From: Winogradskyella sp.
GTDB taxonomy: Bacteria; Bacteroidota; Bacteroidia; Flavobacteriales; Flavobacteriaceae
Assembly (NCBI RefSeq): GCF_028289625.1
Contig: NZ_JANQOM010000044.1
Coordinates: 1-42,082, forward strand
DNA: 42,082 nucleotides
Direction: 5' to 3'
The notes beneath the pieces were generated by a model that saw only the letters and a program-made list of their open reading frames with translations, searched no databases and was not told the origin of the DNA. Positions 1 through 7,724 of the stretch are shown here, one piece after another; position 1 is the stretch's first letter, and every line of letters begins with the position of its first letter. The position numbers were made by a program, and so were the translations under genes.

Positions 1-799
1 AGAAGCAGGTAAACTAGAAAGAGATGCCAGACGCTTAGAAATAATGGCAAAACGAGAAGCAAAAATGGCAGAGCGAGAAGCGAGAATGGTACAGCGTAAT
101 GCACGACGTGAAAGCGAAATTGAACAGCGCAGAGCCGAAATGGAACTTAGAAGAAAAGCAATGTCCGAGCGTCGTTGGTCTGACGAATTTGCCAGAGGCT
201 ATGAAGCTGGTAAAAATACTAAGGCTAAAAAAGTAATTAAGATTAAAATCCCTAAGAAAGCGAAACTTAAAACCAACATAAGACATGGTGAACTAAAATT
301 ATCTTCAGTGATCTATAACTTAAGCGGAGATATATCACATGCCTTTTTAGTAGCAGATAACATTGATGGAAGTGATACTTCCATCAATGTATCTTATTCG
401 CCTGTGGTGATTAATACCTGGAATTTAGGAACACTTAATCTCAACTACGTAGATAAAGCACAGATTAAGAATGCCAACAATTTGGTGTTAAACGCTAAGT
501 CGTCTAATATTAATATCGAGAAGTTGGAGGATACGGGAATCATAGATGGCAGTTTTGGTGATCTTACGATTTCTAATCTTTCAGAGTCCTTTAAGAATCT
601 AAATTTGATTCTTGAAAATAGCGATGCACTAATTAATTTACCTCAAAATGTAAATTACAATATGTACTTTAAAGGTGAGCGTTCTAAGTTCAACAATAAG
701 TCAACATCCCAAAAAACCATTAGAAATTATCCTGAAGGACAAAGTTCTAACAAGAATATTATTGTAAATGCTAAATATAGCAGCGTTGTTATGAATTAA
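1..799 (+). CDS. DUF4097-like beta-strand repeat protein, 5' truncated
   Basis: The reading frame is open from base 2, so the gene begins before the window; the ATG at 44 is only an internal methionine. The visible N-terminal part is a highly charged helix rich in Arg, Glu, Lys and Met with a short repeated pattern (REAKMAEREARM), probably coiled coil. After about residue 60 of the visible part it changes to short beta strands rich in Asn, Ser, Ile and Leu, beginning with a IKIPKKAKLKTNIRHGELKL segment. That pattern resembles the secreted DUF4097/adhesin-like proteins that Flavobacteria encode beside sigma/anti-sigma genes. The function is unknown. The missing N-terminus should carry a signal peptide if this reading is right. 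Two hairpins follow the stop codon. Confidence 0.6.
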   Translation, partial: EAGKLERDARRLEIMAKREAKMAEREARMVQRNARRESEIEQRRAEMELRRKAMSERRWSDEFARGYEAGKNTKAKKVIKIKIPKKAKLKTNIRHGELKLSSVIYNLSGDISHAFLVADNIDGSDTSINVSYSPVVINTWNLGTLNLNYVDKAQIKNANNLVLNAKSSNINIEKLEDTGIIDGSFGDLTISNLSESFKNLNLILENSDALINLPQNVNYNMYFKGERSKFNNKSTSQKTIRNYPEGQSSNKNIIVNAKYSSVVMN

Positions 800-800
800 T

Positions 801-829
801 CCCTTTAAATATGTTTTTTATTTAAAGGG
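801..829 (+). terminator. Terminator hairpin after the DUF4097-like gene
   Basis: A perfect 11-bp stem (801-811 with 819-829, CCCTTTAAATA) closes a 7-base loop. It starts two bases after the stop codon and is followed by a T-rich run. It fits an intrinsic terminator for the upstream gene. Confidence 0.7.
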
Positions 830-854
830 TACTTTCTTTATTTTTCTTTCCGTT

Positions 855-886
855 TTCCATCAAAATAGATTCTTATTTTAATGGAA
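855..886. terminator. Second hairpin, possibly a bidirectional terminator
   Basis: Arms at 855-867 and 874-886 pair over 12 of 13 positions (TTCCAT-AAAATA against its complement), with one C/A mismatch and a 6-base loop. T-rich sequence follows on the plus strand. It lies 25 bases after the first hairpin, so it may be a backup terminator or part of the leader of the peroxiredoxin gene. Confidence 0.4.
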
Positions 887-983
887 ATTTTATTTTTAAG
901 CTAATTTTAACTCTAAGCATTTGTTAATCCTGTAAGGTTTAAAGGTCACGCTAGACCTACAAACTTTAACTTAATTAACAATT

Positions 984-1619
984 ATGAATCTTACAGAACA
1001 ATTGCAGGCTTATGCTAACCAAAGCAAATCCAAATTACCGCAAACATCATTAGAGACCATGCAGTCCGCTATAGATGATTTAGTAGCATCATCAATTTTG
1101 GACTCCGCTTTAAGAACTGGAAATAAGGTGCCAGAAATTAGTTTGCCAAACGCAACAGGTAGTACCATAAATTTAAATGACATATTAGAAAATAACAGGG
1201 TGGTACTTACGTTTTATAGAGGAGGATGGTGTCCTTATTGTAATTTAGAATTAAGAGCTTTTCAAGAGGTATTGCCACAAATAGAAGCTAAAGGAGCTAA
1301 ACTAATTGCAATTAGCCCAGAAACACCAGATAACTCATTAACCACTTCGGAGAAGAACAACTTGTCTTTCGAAGTACTTTCTGACCGTAATAATTTAGTA
1401 GCTAAATCTTTAGGTTTGGTATTTCAGTTGCCAAGATCCCTTCAAGAATTGTATAAAACGTTCGGAATTGACCTCGATCAAAATCAAGATAATACAGAGC
1501 AAGAATTACCAATTGCGGCAACTTATATTATTGAACAGGATGGTACGATTTCTTACGACTATTTAGAAGAAGATTATAAATTAAGAGCTGATCCTTCCGA
1601 AGTTTTGACTGCGCTTTAA
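984..1619 (+). CDS. Peroxiredoxin-like (AhpC/TSA family) protein
   Basis: A 211-residue thioredoxin-fold peroxidase of the AhpC/TSA group, expected to reduce hydroperoxides in the cytoplasm. After a helical N-terminal segment of about 45 residues comes a typical lead-in (GNKVPEISLPNATG). The active-site motif FYRGGWCPYC follows, with cysteines at about 83 and 86. This CxxC arrangement is that of the peroxiredoxin-like group, not the classic 2-Cys PxxxTxxC form. No signal peptide is visible. Length and the ATG start fit the family. The M23 peptidase gene follows after 35 bases on the same strand and is probably co-transcribed. The natural electron donor cannot be read from the sequence. Confidence 0.85.
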   Translation: MNLTEQLQAYANQSKSKLPQTSLETMQSAIDDLVASSILDSALRTGNKVPEISLPNATGSTINLNDILENNRVVLTFYRGGWCPYCNLELRAFQEVLPQIEAKGAKLIAISPETPDNSLTTSEKNNLSFEVLSDRNNLVAKSLGLVFQLPRSLQELYKTFGIDLDQNQDNTEQELPIAATYIIEQDGTISYDYLEEDYKLRADPSEVLTAL

Positions 1620-1654
1620 GCAGATTTTATATTTTTATTACAAAATTGTGATAT

Positions 1655-2341
1655 ATGTCACTCTCAAATTTTGAACAGCTTTTGCAATCTTATAAGGGAC
1701 ACCCATTAATTGCATCTTCAATACCTTATAATGATTATGTGTCGCTAGATTTATCAGTTGATAATCCAGAATTAAACAGCGTTGATGTGTCCAGCTCTAA
1801 AGACTTAGAAATTTTTATTTGGAATCATATCTCCAAATACGATGCTAAGGTAGCCTTTGGTGGCTATTTAGAACAACGAGGTATTTACAATCGTAGTGAT
1901 TATTTTAATCAAGAAAATCCTGAAGAAGAACGGAATATACATCTAGGTTTAGATATATGGATTGATGCCGAAACACCTATTTATATACCTATGGATGGTG
2001 TAATACATAGCTTTAAGAACAACACCAATTTTGGAGATTATGGGCCAACCATTATTTTAAAACATAACATACAAGATTTCGGATTTTATACACTTTATGG
2101 CCACTTAAGTCTAAAATCTATTGATGGTTTAGAAGTTGGTATAGAAGTAGAGAAGGGACAGCAAATAGCGACTTTAGGAACAGCAGAAGTCAATGGTGAT
2201 TATCCACCACACTTACATTTTCAGATTATAAAGGATATTCAAGGTTATGAAGGTGATTATCCAGGTGTAAGCAATCAACTTGATTTAGAATTTTATAAAA
2301 CGAATTGTCCAGATCCTAAACTACTCATAGATTTAGTTTAA
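1655..2341 (+). CDS. M23 family metallopeptidase without a signal peptide
   Basis: A 228-residue protein with the LytM/M23 zinc-peptidase core in its C-terminal half: HLGLD (His96, Asp100), YGHLS (His150) and HLHFQ (His186, His188). This order matches the HxxxD and HxH zinc ligands of the family, whose usual substrates are peptidoglycan cross-links. The N-terminal 90 residues have no recognised domain. There is no signal peptide or lipobox, which is unusual for a wall hydrolase, so its target and location are uncertain. It lies 35 bases downstream of the peroxiredoxin gene. Its last 9 bases overlap the end of the opposing NTF2-like pseudogene. Confidence 0.8.
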   Translation: MSLSNFEQLLQSYKGHPLIASSIPYNDYVSLDLSVDNPELNSVDVSSSKDLEIFIWNHISKYDAKVAFGGYLEQRGIYNRSDYFNQENPEEERNIHLGLDIWIDAETPIYIPMDGVIHSFKNNTNFGDYGPTIILKHNIQDFGFYTLYGHLSLKSIDGLEVGIEVEKGQQIATLGTAEVNGDYPPHLHFQIIKDIQGYEGDYPGVSNQLDLEFYKTNCPDPKLLIDLV

Positions 2342-2853
2342 AAGCTTTTTAAAATCATCAATAGCAAACGCTTTGTTGTAATCGGCTTCGCCAATGGTAC
2401 CACCGTTCGGGGAGTCGTAGTCCATGGTTATTTTCCATGCACTTTCAATCTTCTTAAACAATACATGAAATTGCCCGTAATAGGCCTGTTCTTTATCCGT
2501 GCCTTTATTGCGACGAGTTTATAAATACCGCGTTCGCTAGCCATAGTAGCACTGTATACGCGTTCGAAAAAGCGTAGTGAAATATCACTGGTTTGGCCTG
2601 TAGCTTTATTGCGCTCAAAACCCACTTTGTAATTATCGATGTATGTATCGTAGTCTAAAATACGTCTACCACCAGAAACACGAACTAGGTCTTTAGAATG
2701 AATTTCTGCCATTAATGTATAATCAAGAGTTTTAAAAGCCTTATAAAATTTAGCTCAAGTCGTATTAATGTCTTGAAAATCCTCTTTAGTTTGCGAATAG
2801 GTGATACTCAAAGAGGAGAGAGTTAAAAAGGTGATGATAAGAATATTTTTTAT
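2333..2853 (-). pseudogene. NTF2-like/SnoaL (DUF4440-type) protein, disrupted
   Basis: Read across its lesions, this stretch encodes a secreted protein of about 173 residues. A signal peptide (KNILIITFLTLSSLSITYSQ) is followed by segments such as SGGRRILDYDTYIDNYK, FHVLFKKIESAWKITMDYD and GGTIGEADYNKAFAIDDF, which fit the NTF2-like superfamily. Three defects are visible. The expected start codon at 2851-2853 is ATA. An in-frame TGA lies at 2755-2757, where a Trp codon is likely (TT-stop-AKFYKAF). The frame shifts by one base near 2511-2516, after IYKL and before RRNKGTDKEQAYYGQF. Restoring one base gives 522 nt, a whole number of codons. The only intact piece is a 94-codon ORF from the ATG at 2712, which drifts out of frame, so I do not call it a gene. 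Confidence 0.8.
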
Positions 2854-2883
2854 TATGCCATGATTAAATAAGCCTTTTAAGGT

Positions 2884-2916
2884 AAAAAAATCCTGATGAG
2901 AACCATCAGGATTTTT
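2884..2916 (-). terminator. Terminator of the outer-membrane barrel gene
   Basis: An 8-bp GC-containing stem (2891-2898 TCCTGATG with 2904-2911) is flanked by an A run on the left and a T run on the right, so it can work on either strand. It lies about 20 bases past the stop codon of the minus-strand barrel gene. The ATCCTGAT...ATCAGGAT core recurs in the hairpin at 10302-10331. Confidence 0.8.
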
Positions 2917-2935
2917 CAGATTAATAGCAAGTAGG

Positions 2936-3544
2936 TTATTTGGGTATGGTATAAAGGATATTTACTTGAAATGCATTTTGTCTTAAATTACCGGCATCTA
3001 CGTCCTCATCATTAATATTAGTAAGATCGAACACAAATCTTAAACCAGCGGCAAGCCCTGGTACCAATGTATCTAGTTGGTATATTGCGCCTATAGCCGC
3101 ACCAAGAGTTCCGGATTTATAAAACTCGCTAATATCTTCAAATCCATCACCACTGCCATCGATTTTTTGTTCTACGGACAAAAGAAAATTGTATTGTAGT
3201 CCACCTTCAACAACAAAATTGTCAACGACATCGTATTGCAATAGCACAGGAATACTAAGGTTACTTATTTTTATTTCTCCTGTGGTATCACCATTTCCAA
3301 AATCCCATTCGTTACCACCAGTGCTAAAGTTAATTTCGGGTTGAATAGCAAATTTTTCATCAAATCTGTAATTGACAAAACCACCAACATGGAATCCTAT
3401 ACGAGAAGAGGTAGAATAACTGTCGCTCTCAAAACTAATACCAGCAATATTTAGACCTGCTTTAGCTCCATAGTTTAAGTCTTGAGCGTTGATTGAGAAA
3501 GTAATACATAAGATAAAAGCTAAGCTTAATGTGAATTTTTTCAT
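2936..3544 (-). CDS. Outer-membrane beta-barrel (porin-family) protein
   Basis: A 202-residue protein with a clean signal peptide (MKKFTLSLAFILCITFSINA, then Gln). Alternating beta strands begin with NYGAKAGLNIAG, a hallmark of the small Bacteroidota barrel family (PF13568 type). Strand motifs such as GFHVGGFVNYRF, FAIQPEINFS and a C-terminal NAFQVNILYTIPK are consistent with an 8-stranded barrel in the outer membrane. Whether it is a pore or a structural protein is unknown. A hairpin directly abuts its start codon and a terminator follows its stop. The lipoprotein gene lies 65 bases upstream on the same strand, so the two may be co-transcribed. Confidence 0.85.
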   Translation of the reverse strand: MKKFTLSLAFILCITFSINAQDLNYGAKAGLNIAGISFESDSYSTSSRIGFHVGGFVNYRFDEKFAIQPEINFSTGGNEWDFGNGDTTGEIKISNLSIPVLLQYDVVDNFVVEGGLQYNFLLSVEQKIDGSGDGFEDISEFYKSGTLGAAIGAIYQLDTLVPGLAAGLRFVFDLTNINDEDVDAGNLRQNAFQVNILYTIPK

Positions 3545-3574
3545 GATTATAGGTATTGGTTATACCTTATAATC
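3545..3574 (-). promoter_or_regulatory. Hairpin abutting the start codon of the barrel gene
   Basis: On the minus strand, GATTATAAGGTAT and ATACCTATAATC pair over 12 bp with one bulged A and a 5-base loop. The last stem base (3545) is next to the ATG (3544-3542). If it forms in the mRNA, the ribosome landing site is inside the stem. It could also be a protein-binding inverted repeat. Confidence 0.5.
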
Positions 3575-3609
3575 GAAAAGTGCTTAAAATGTCATCAAAA
3601 AATAAAACA

Positions 3610-4158
3610 TCAATCGTTAATATCAGGTAAAATATAATTACCATCATAACTTCCAGAGATAATCTGACCGTCGTTTCTTGTAAAGGTAAAGGTGAATTGT
3701 ATATTAAACTGTGTGAAATTAGTAATGGTTACAGAACCCAATTGTGCATAAACATCAGATTCTGAGTCACTGTCGGAAAGCAATACATTACCATGGTTAA
3801 ATTCACTATCTATGACAGAGCTGTTAATTGAAACATCATAATCATCGATTTGGTTATATGTCGTATTCTGAATACTTACATCATCAAAATCGAAATACAC
3901 AAAGTTAATGTCTGTTAAGTCAGAGTTTCCTGCTAGTTCGGCTGCAGATTTATTAAATATGCTAATGCCTATTTCGCTCGACTCATTCGTTGATGTATTC
4001 TCATCATTGATTATGGCCATTGTTAAATTATAGGTCTCTCCATTAAAAGTGAATTGATTGTTGTTTTCATTTGGAATGGAACTGGTGTCATCAGAAGAAC
4101 AAGCTATAACAATTATGGCTAGGAAAAGTCCTAAAGCTTGGGGCAGTTTGAGTGTCAT
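3610..4158 (-). CDS. Secreted lipoprotein of unknown function
   Basis: A 182-residue protein with a lipoprotein signal: a hydrophobic segment (LGLFLAIIVIA) ending at a cysteine near residue 20, followed by SSDDTSS. The acidic residues soon after the lipid-bearing Cys resemble surface-export signals known for Bacteroidota lipoproteins; that is an inference here. The mature part is rich in Asn, Ser, Asp and Thr with predicted beta strands (FTFNGETYNLTMAII, VYAQLGSVTITNFT), like many small flavobacterial lipoproteins. No catalytic motif is visible. It is upstream of the outer-membrane barrel gene, 65 bases apart, so the two could act in the same membrane. I recognise no named family. Confidence 0.75.
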   Translation of the reverse strand: MTLKLPQALGLFLAIIVIACSSDDTSSIPNENNNQFTFNGETYNLTMAIINDENTSTNESSEIGISIFNKSAAELAGNSDLTDINFVYFDFDDVSIQNTTYNQIDDYDVSINSSVIDSEFNHGNVLLSDSDSESDVYAQLGSVTITNFTQFNIQFTFTFTRNDGQIISGSYDGNYILPDIND

Positions 4159-4373
4159 AACAAATTAAATATAAGTAGGTTAAAGTGTAAATATAGTAAA
4201 TATTTTGCCTAGTGAAGCATCTTGAGTATAGAAATTTTGGTGATGACCTCAGTCAGAAAAATAACACAAATAAATGATTTTCAAGTATTTAAACAGAAGG
4301 TAAAGTTGAAAATCCTGTCATTTCTCGTTAAAATTAAGTATCTTATAAAGGTTAAATCAATCTCTTACGTATT

Positions 4374-4796
4374 ATGGGTTATATCAAATCACTCAATAAG
4401 TGGGCCAATGCGCACACTTATTATCCGCTCGATATGCTACGCATTGCCCTTGGTATATTTTTGTTTTATAAGGGTGTCTATTTTATGTCTAACCTCAATT
4501 TGTTAATCGATCTCATAGAGCCTGTTAAATCCGTTGCAGGTGATGTGTTGTTGGTACATTATATCGCACCTGCGCATTTTGTAGGTGGGTTTTTAATTGT
4601 TTTTGGACTGTTAACGCGTTGGGCCATCATAGCACAATTACCCATTTTAATTGGTGCAGTCATCATCAATTTTGTGGGCGAGATGAACACAGGGAATCTT
4701 ATACTATCCTTATCGGTTTTGGTCATCTGTATTTTCTTTTTGTTCTATGGTTCTGGGAAGCATTCGGTAGATAAGTATCTGAAGATGCAGCAATAA
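4374..4796 (+). CDS. DoxX-family integral membrane protein
   Basis: A 140-residue protein with about four membrane helices (residues roughly 20-40, 62-82, 85-105 and 108-128) and the DoxX-type layout. The first helix is LRIALGIFLFYKGVYF, a GGFLIVFGLLTRWAIIAQLP loop-helix follows, and the tail is a short polar KHSVDKYLK. Members of this family sit in the inner membrane; their biochemical role is mostly unclear, with links to redox or thiosulfate metabolism in some relatives. The gene stands alone, between a divergent lipoprotein gene and the convergent T9SS gene. The 215 bases before it show no clear promoter. An overlapping longer frame from 4222 lacks family features and was ignored. Confidence 0.75.
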   Translation: MGYIKSLNKWANAHTYYPLDMLRIALGIFLFYKGVYFMSNLNLLIDLIEPVKSVAGDVLLVHYIAPAHFVGGFLIVFGLLTRWAIIAQLPILIGAVIINFVGEMNTGNLILSLSVLVICIFFLFYGSGKHSVDKYLKMQQ

Positions 4797-4831
4797 TAAA
4801 AAGCGATATAATGTAGCTTTATTAAATCTAA

Positions 4832-7576
4832 TTAGTTCTTTACGATTTTTGTATTAAAGACTTCATTTGATGTAGTCAAAATACTTAGCAAATATATACC
4901 AGGTTGAAAGTTTTTAATATTGATTTTATCTTTATTAAAAACCTCTAATTTTTTGCCTGATAAATCATAAAGGCTGGTATTAGCGATAGACTTTCCGATA
5001 ATCTCAACATTTAAAAAGTCAGATGTTGGGTTAGGATATATGTTAACTACAGAAGTTAAATCGTTAGGCCCAAAACCTTCTATTCCTAATATTTCATTGA
5101 AATTTCCATAATTATGAATAGTTCCTATAGACCAACTATACTCGTTAAACGTAGATATTCTATTGCCAGTTGCACCAACTAAAATGAAATTATTTTGATT
5201 ATCAAATTTTGAGTACCAACGGTGCAGGGCACCATTCTGTAAAAAATAATGCTTGATTATACTACCATTTTCGTCTATTACCCTAATATTCCCATTGTTG
5301 GAACCTAGCAATATGTAATCATCGTATGTCATTAAATAGATGTTGTTTGCATTAATAGTATCACCATCGGAAACTAAGTTTAGATTATTGTCTAAAACAA
5401 GACTTTCATTATTATCCAAGAACAGGAAAATATTACTATTATTAAATTCTTTCAATCCACGTATATCATCAACGGTGTTATAATACGAGTAGTTATTTGC
5501 TAAACTTAACTTATTAATTCTTCTTTCAGGGGGATTTCTCGTGGCAAAATATAATGTACCTGAGCTATCAATAAAATAAGGAAAAATACCATAATTATTT
5601 GATAGATTTCTTGTCCATTGTTTTATGCCATTTTTGTATAAATAAATGAAATCAGGTGTGTTATTGCTGATACTTCGAAAGGTATAGAAATAGTAATCAT
5701 TACCAATCGTAAAAAAGTCTAAAAATTCCTCATGACCAATTTCAATTTCATTGATTAAATTTCCAGTGGTTCTATCAAGTAAATAAAATGTACTAGCATC
5801 CTCGTATAAAAAGTAGTTCCAGCCAATTAAGATATAGTCTTCATTAGCATGAAATTTGCTTCCAACAAAAGTATCATTAATATACTCTAATATCCCGTTT
5901 GGTGAAACTTTATATAAACTATAACCAAGACCATAATGATTACCTGGTCGAGGAAGATTTAAGTATAAATTATTGTTATTATCTATGAAGAAGTCGATAT
6001 CTTTACCACCATGGTTTACTAAGTTAAATATTGGGTCGGGTATGGTCAGTTCCCATAATTTTGTCAGATTAGAATCATACTTAATGATTCTTTTGTTCAA
6101 AGGTGGATCGGCACCACCTATACCTAAAAATTCAGGGCCCATTTTTTCTGTGACCAAAACAAGATAATTATTTTCATTATCTATTATGACACGTTGCTGA
6201 AACGCTTTAGAAGTTCCAATTCCAGAATAGGTGTAAGACTGAGTCACTTGTGAGGAATTAAGCTTATTTACTTTTATATCTAACTGCGTGAAGTAGTCCG
6301 AATTTGGAAACATCCTGTCATATGATGTACCTATTACAGATATGTTTTGGTCGTCTATTTTTGAAAAATCGATGAGTTCGAAATCATTAGAAGTATTAAA
6401 TGAGGCAAGTTGGTTAAAATCTTCAGAAAATAATCTAATATTAGAATTGCTTGTAGTTATAAAAAACGATTCATCACTATTTTTCTTAAATCCTGTAGCT
6501 ATAATGTTTTCTGAATGTGGTTGCAGTTGTAATGTGTTATTTTCATCAATTGAAGCAAAATTCAAAACGTTAGTTGAGCTGTTATTAACAATGAGAATAT
6601 TTTTGTTGTTAACACTATCAATAAATGAACCTACGAGGGATAGCTCCTGTGTATTAGAGGAGGTTAGAGAATAAACTAGATTATTATTGATATCAATCTT
6701 TGTAAGATTAATTTGACCAGAATAACTATTGTCCGACGTATTATAACAATTTAAGTAGCAGTTACCATTATCGTCCACAAGGATATTTAAATTTTCTGAT
6801 AAAACAACATTATTATAATAATTTTGAAACTCAGCACTGGGAACTAACAAACTTGTTATACTATTAGAATTACTAACCTTATGATAAAAGAAAGATGAAT
6901 TATAATTAGAATCATATTCCCTAGTTAAAAAATAAAACTCACCATTTTTAATGGTACCCACTAAACCATCGTTAGGAATTATATGATTAAAAGACTCTAT
7001 GATATTTCCTTGATTATCAATAGTTAAAAATATAAATTCATTAATATTGGTTGTGTCATATTCTCTCGGATCATATACTAAATCAATATGGCCGTTGTTT
7101 TTTAATGCGGCGTCCATGTATGCAAAGTCCCTATAGTCATTGCCATATATCCCACCCAGAGTTATGTTATACAATATGTTACCACTTTCATCAAATTTTA
7201 TAACAAAAATTAAGCCATTAGAATAGGATTGATTAAAAGAACTCCTACCAATTATATACAATTGATTGCTCGAGTTAAGGAATGATTTAATCGGTACATC
7301 ATAAGACAAATTAGTCGGTTGAGAAACTACTTTTTGCCATAGCACATTATAGTTTTCGTCTAATTTGGTTGTTATGATATCTGTAAAAGTAGTGTCCTTT
7401 TCAGTTGTACCAACAATCAAAGTATTATTATTTGAGTCAATATGAGAAAAATAGGAAATATCTCTGTTCGTATGGTGGTTTAAACCAAATGACTTTCCAT
7501 TAATTGGTGCTAAAGCTTCCTGTGATAAAACTTGTAATGAATAGATTAGAATAGTTGACAGGAGTATCTTCTTCAT
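4832..7576 (-). CDS. Large secreted T9SS type A sorting-domain protein
   Basis: A 914-residue secreted protein. It starts with a signal peptide (MKKILLSTILIYSLQVLSQ). The long middle consists of repeated short beta units with motifs such as ITKLDENYNVLWQK, FVIKFDESGN and IIKYDSNLTKLWEL, which suggests one or more beta-propellers. The last 75 or so residues form a type IX secretion C-terminal domain: VVNIYPNPTSDFLNVEI, then SLYDLSGKKLEVF, then FQPGIYLLSI and a final KIVKN. In this family the CTD directs passage through the T9SS across the outer membrane and is usually cleaved, with the cargo released or attached to the surface. The ligand or substrate is unknown. It is monocistronic as far as can be seen. 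Confidence 0.88.
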   Translation of the reverse strand: MKKILLSTILIYSLQVLSQEALAPINGKSFGLNHHTNRDISYFSHIDSNNNTLIVGTTEKDTTFTDIITTKLDENYNVLWQKVVSQPTNLSYDVPIKSFLNSSNQLYIIGRSSFNQSYSNGLIFVIKFDESGNILYNITLGGIYGNDYRDFAYMDAALKNNGHIDLVYDPREYDTTNINEFIFLTIDNQGNIIESFNHIIPNDGLVGTIKNGEFYFLTREYDSNYNSSFFYHKVSNSNSITSLLVPSAEFQNYYNNVVLSENLNILVDDNGNCYLNCYNTSDNSYSGQINLTKIDINNNLVYSLTSSNTQELSLVGSFIDSVNNKNILIVNNSSTNVLNFASIDENNTLQLQPHSENIIATGFKKNSDESFFITTSNSNIRLFSEDFNQLASFNTSNDFELIDFSKIDDQNISVIGTSYDRMFPNSDYFTQLDIKVNKLNSSQVTQSYTYSGIGTSKAFQQRVIIDNENNYLVLVTEKMGPEFLGIGGADPPLNKRIIKYDSNLTKLWELTIPDPIFNLVNHGGKDIDFFIDNNNNLYLNLPRPGNHYGLGYSLYKVSPNGILEYINDTFVGSKFHANEDYILIGWNYFLYEDASTFYLLDRTTGNLINEIEIGHEEFLDFFTIGNDYYFYTFRSISNNTPDFIYLYKNGIKQWTRNLSNNYGIFPYFIDSSGTLYFATRNPPERRINKLSLANNYSYYNTVDDIRGLKEFNNSNIFLFLDNNESLVLDNNLNLVSDGDTINANNIYLMTYDDYILLGSNNGNIRVIDENGSIIKHYFLQNGALHRWYSKFDNQNNFILVGATGNRISTFNEYSWSIGTIHNYGNFNEILGIEGFGPNDLTSVVNIYPNPTSDFLNVEIIGKSIANTSLYDLSGKKLEVFNKDKINIKNFQPGIYLLSILTTSNEVFNTKIVKN

Positions 7577-7660
7577 AATGTAAGATTTTACACATAAATA
7601 TAAAATATTCTTTGCTGAAATACAAAAGTTAACTATTTATCCACATTCAACCTAAATAAC

Positions 7661-7710
7661 TTTATGTTTCCACTAAATCCAAATATTCTTGTAGATTTTC
7701 TTTGGTGGTT
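7661..7710 (-). pseudogene. Relic of the 3' end of the gene at 9013-9555
   Basis: This 50-base stretch matches bases 9037-9085 at 43 of 49 aligned positions, with one extra A. On the minus strand it begins TTKE-LQEY like the C-terminus of the 180-residue protein; the extra base then throws it out of frame at the point matching the WIQWKHKM segment. It lies just past the stop codon of the 198-residue membrane protein. It is best explained as the remains of a second copy of the 9013 gene. Confidence 0.75.
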
Positions 7711-7724
7711 TGGTTTTGCAAGGT

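Noticed and set aside
2428..2712. Intact 94-codon ORF on the minus strand
   Set aside because: It is the middle of the broken NTF2-like gene; its last 30 or so residues are out of the true frame.
4222..4506. 94-codon ORF before and overlapping the DoxX gene
   Set aside because: The overlap is in another frame than the clear DoxX protein, and the sequence shows no family features.
4795..4823. Possible terminator between the convergent DoxX and T9SS genes
   Set aside because: The stem is short, AT-only apart from one GC pair set, and needs a two-base bulge; too weak to call.
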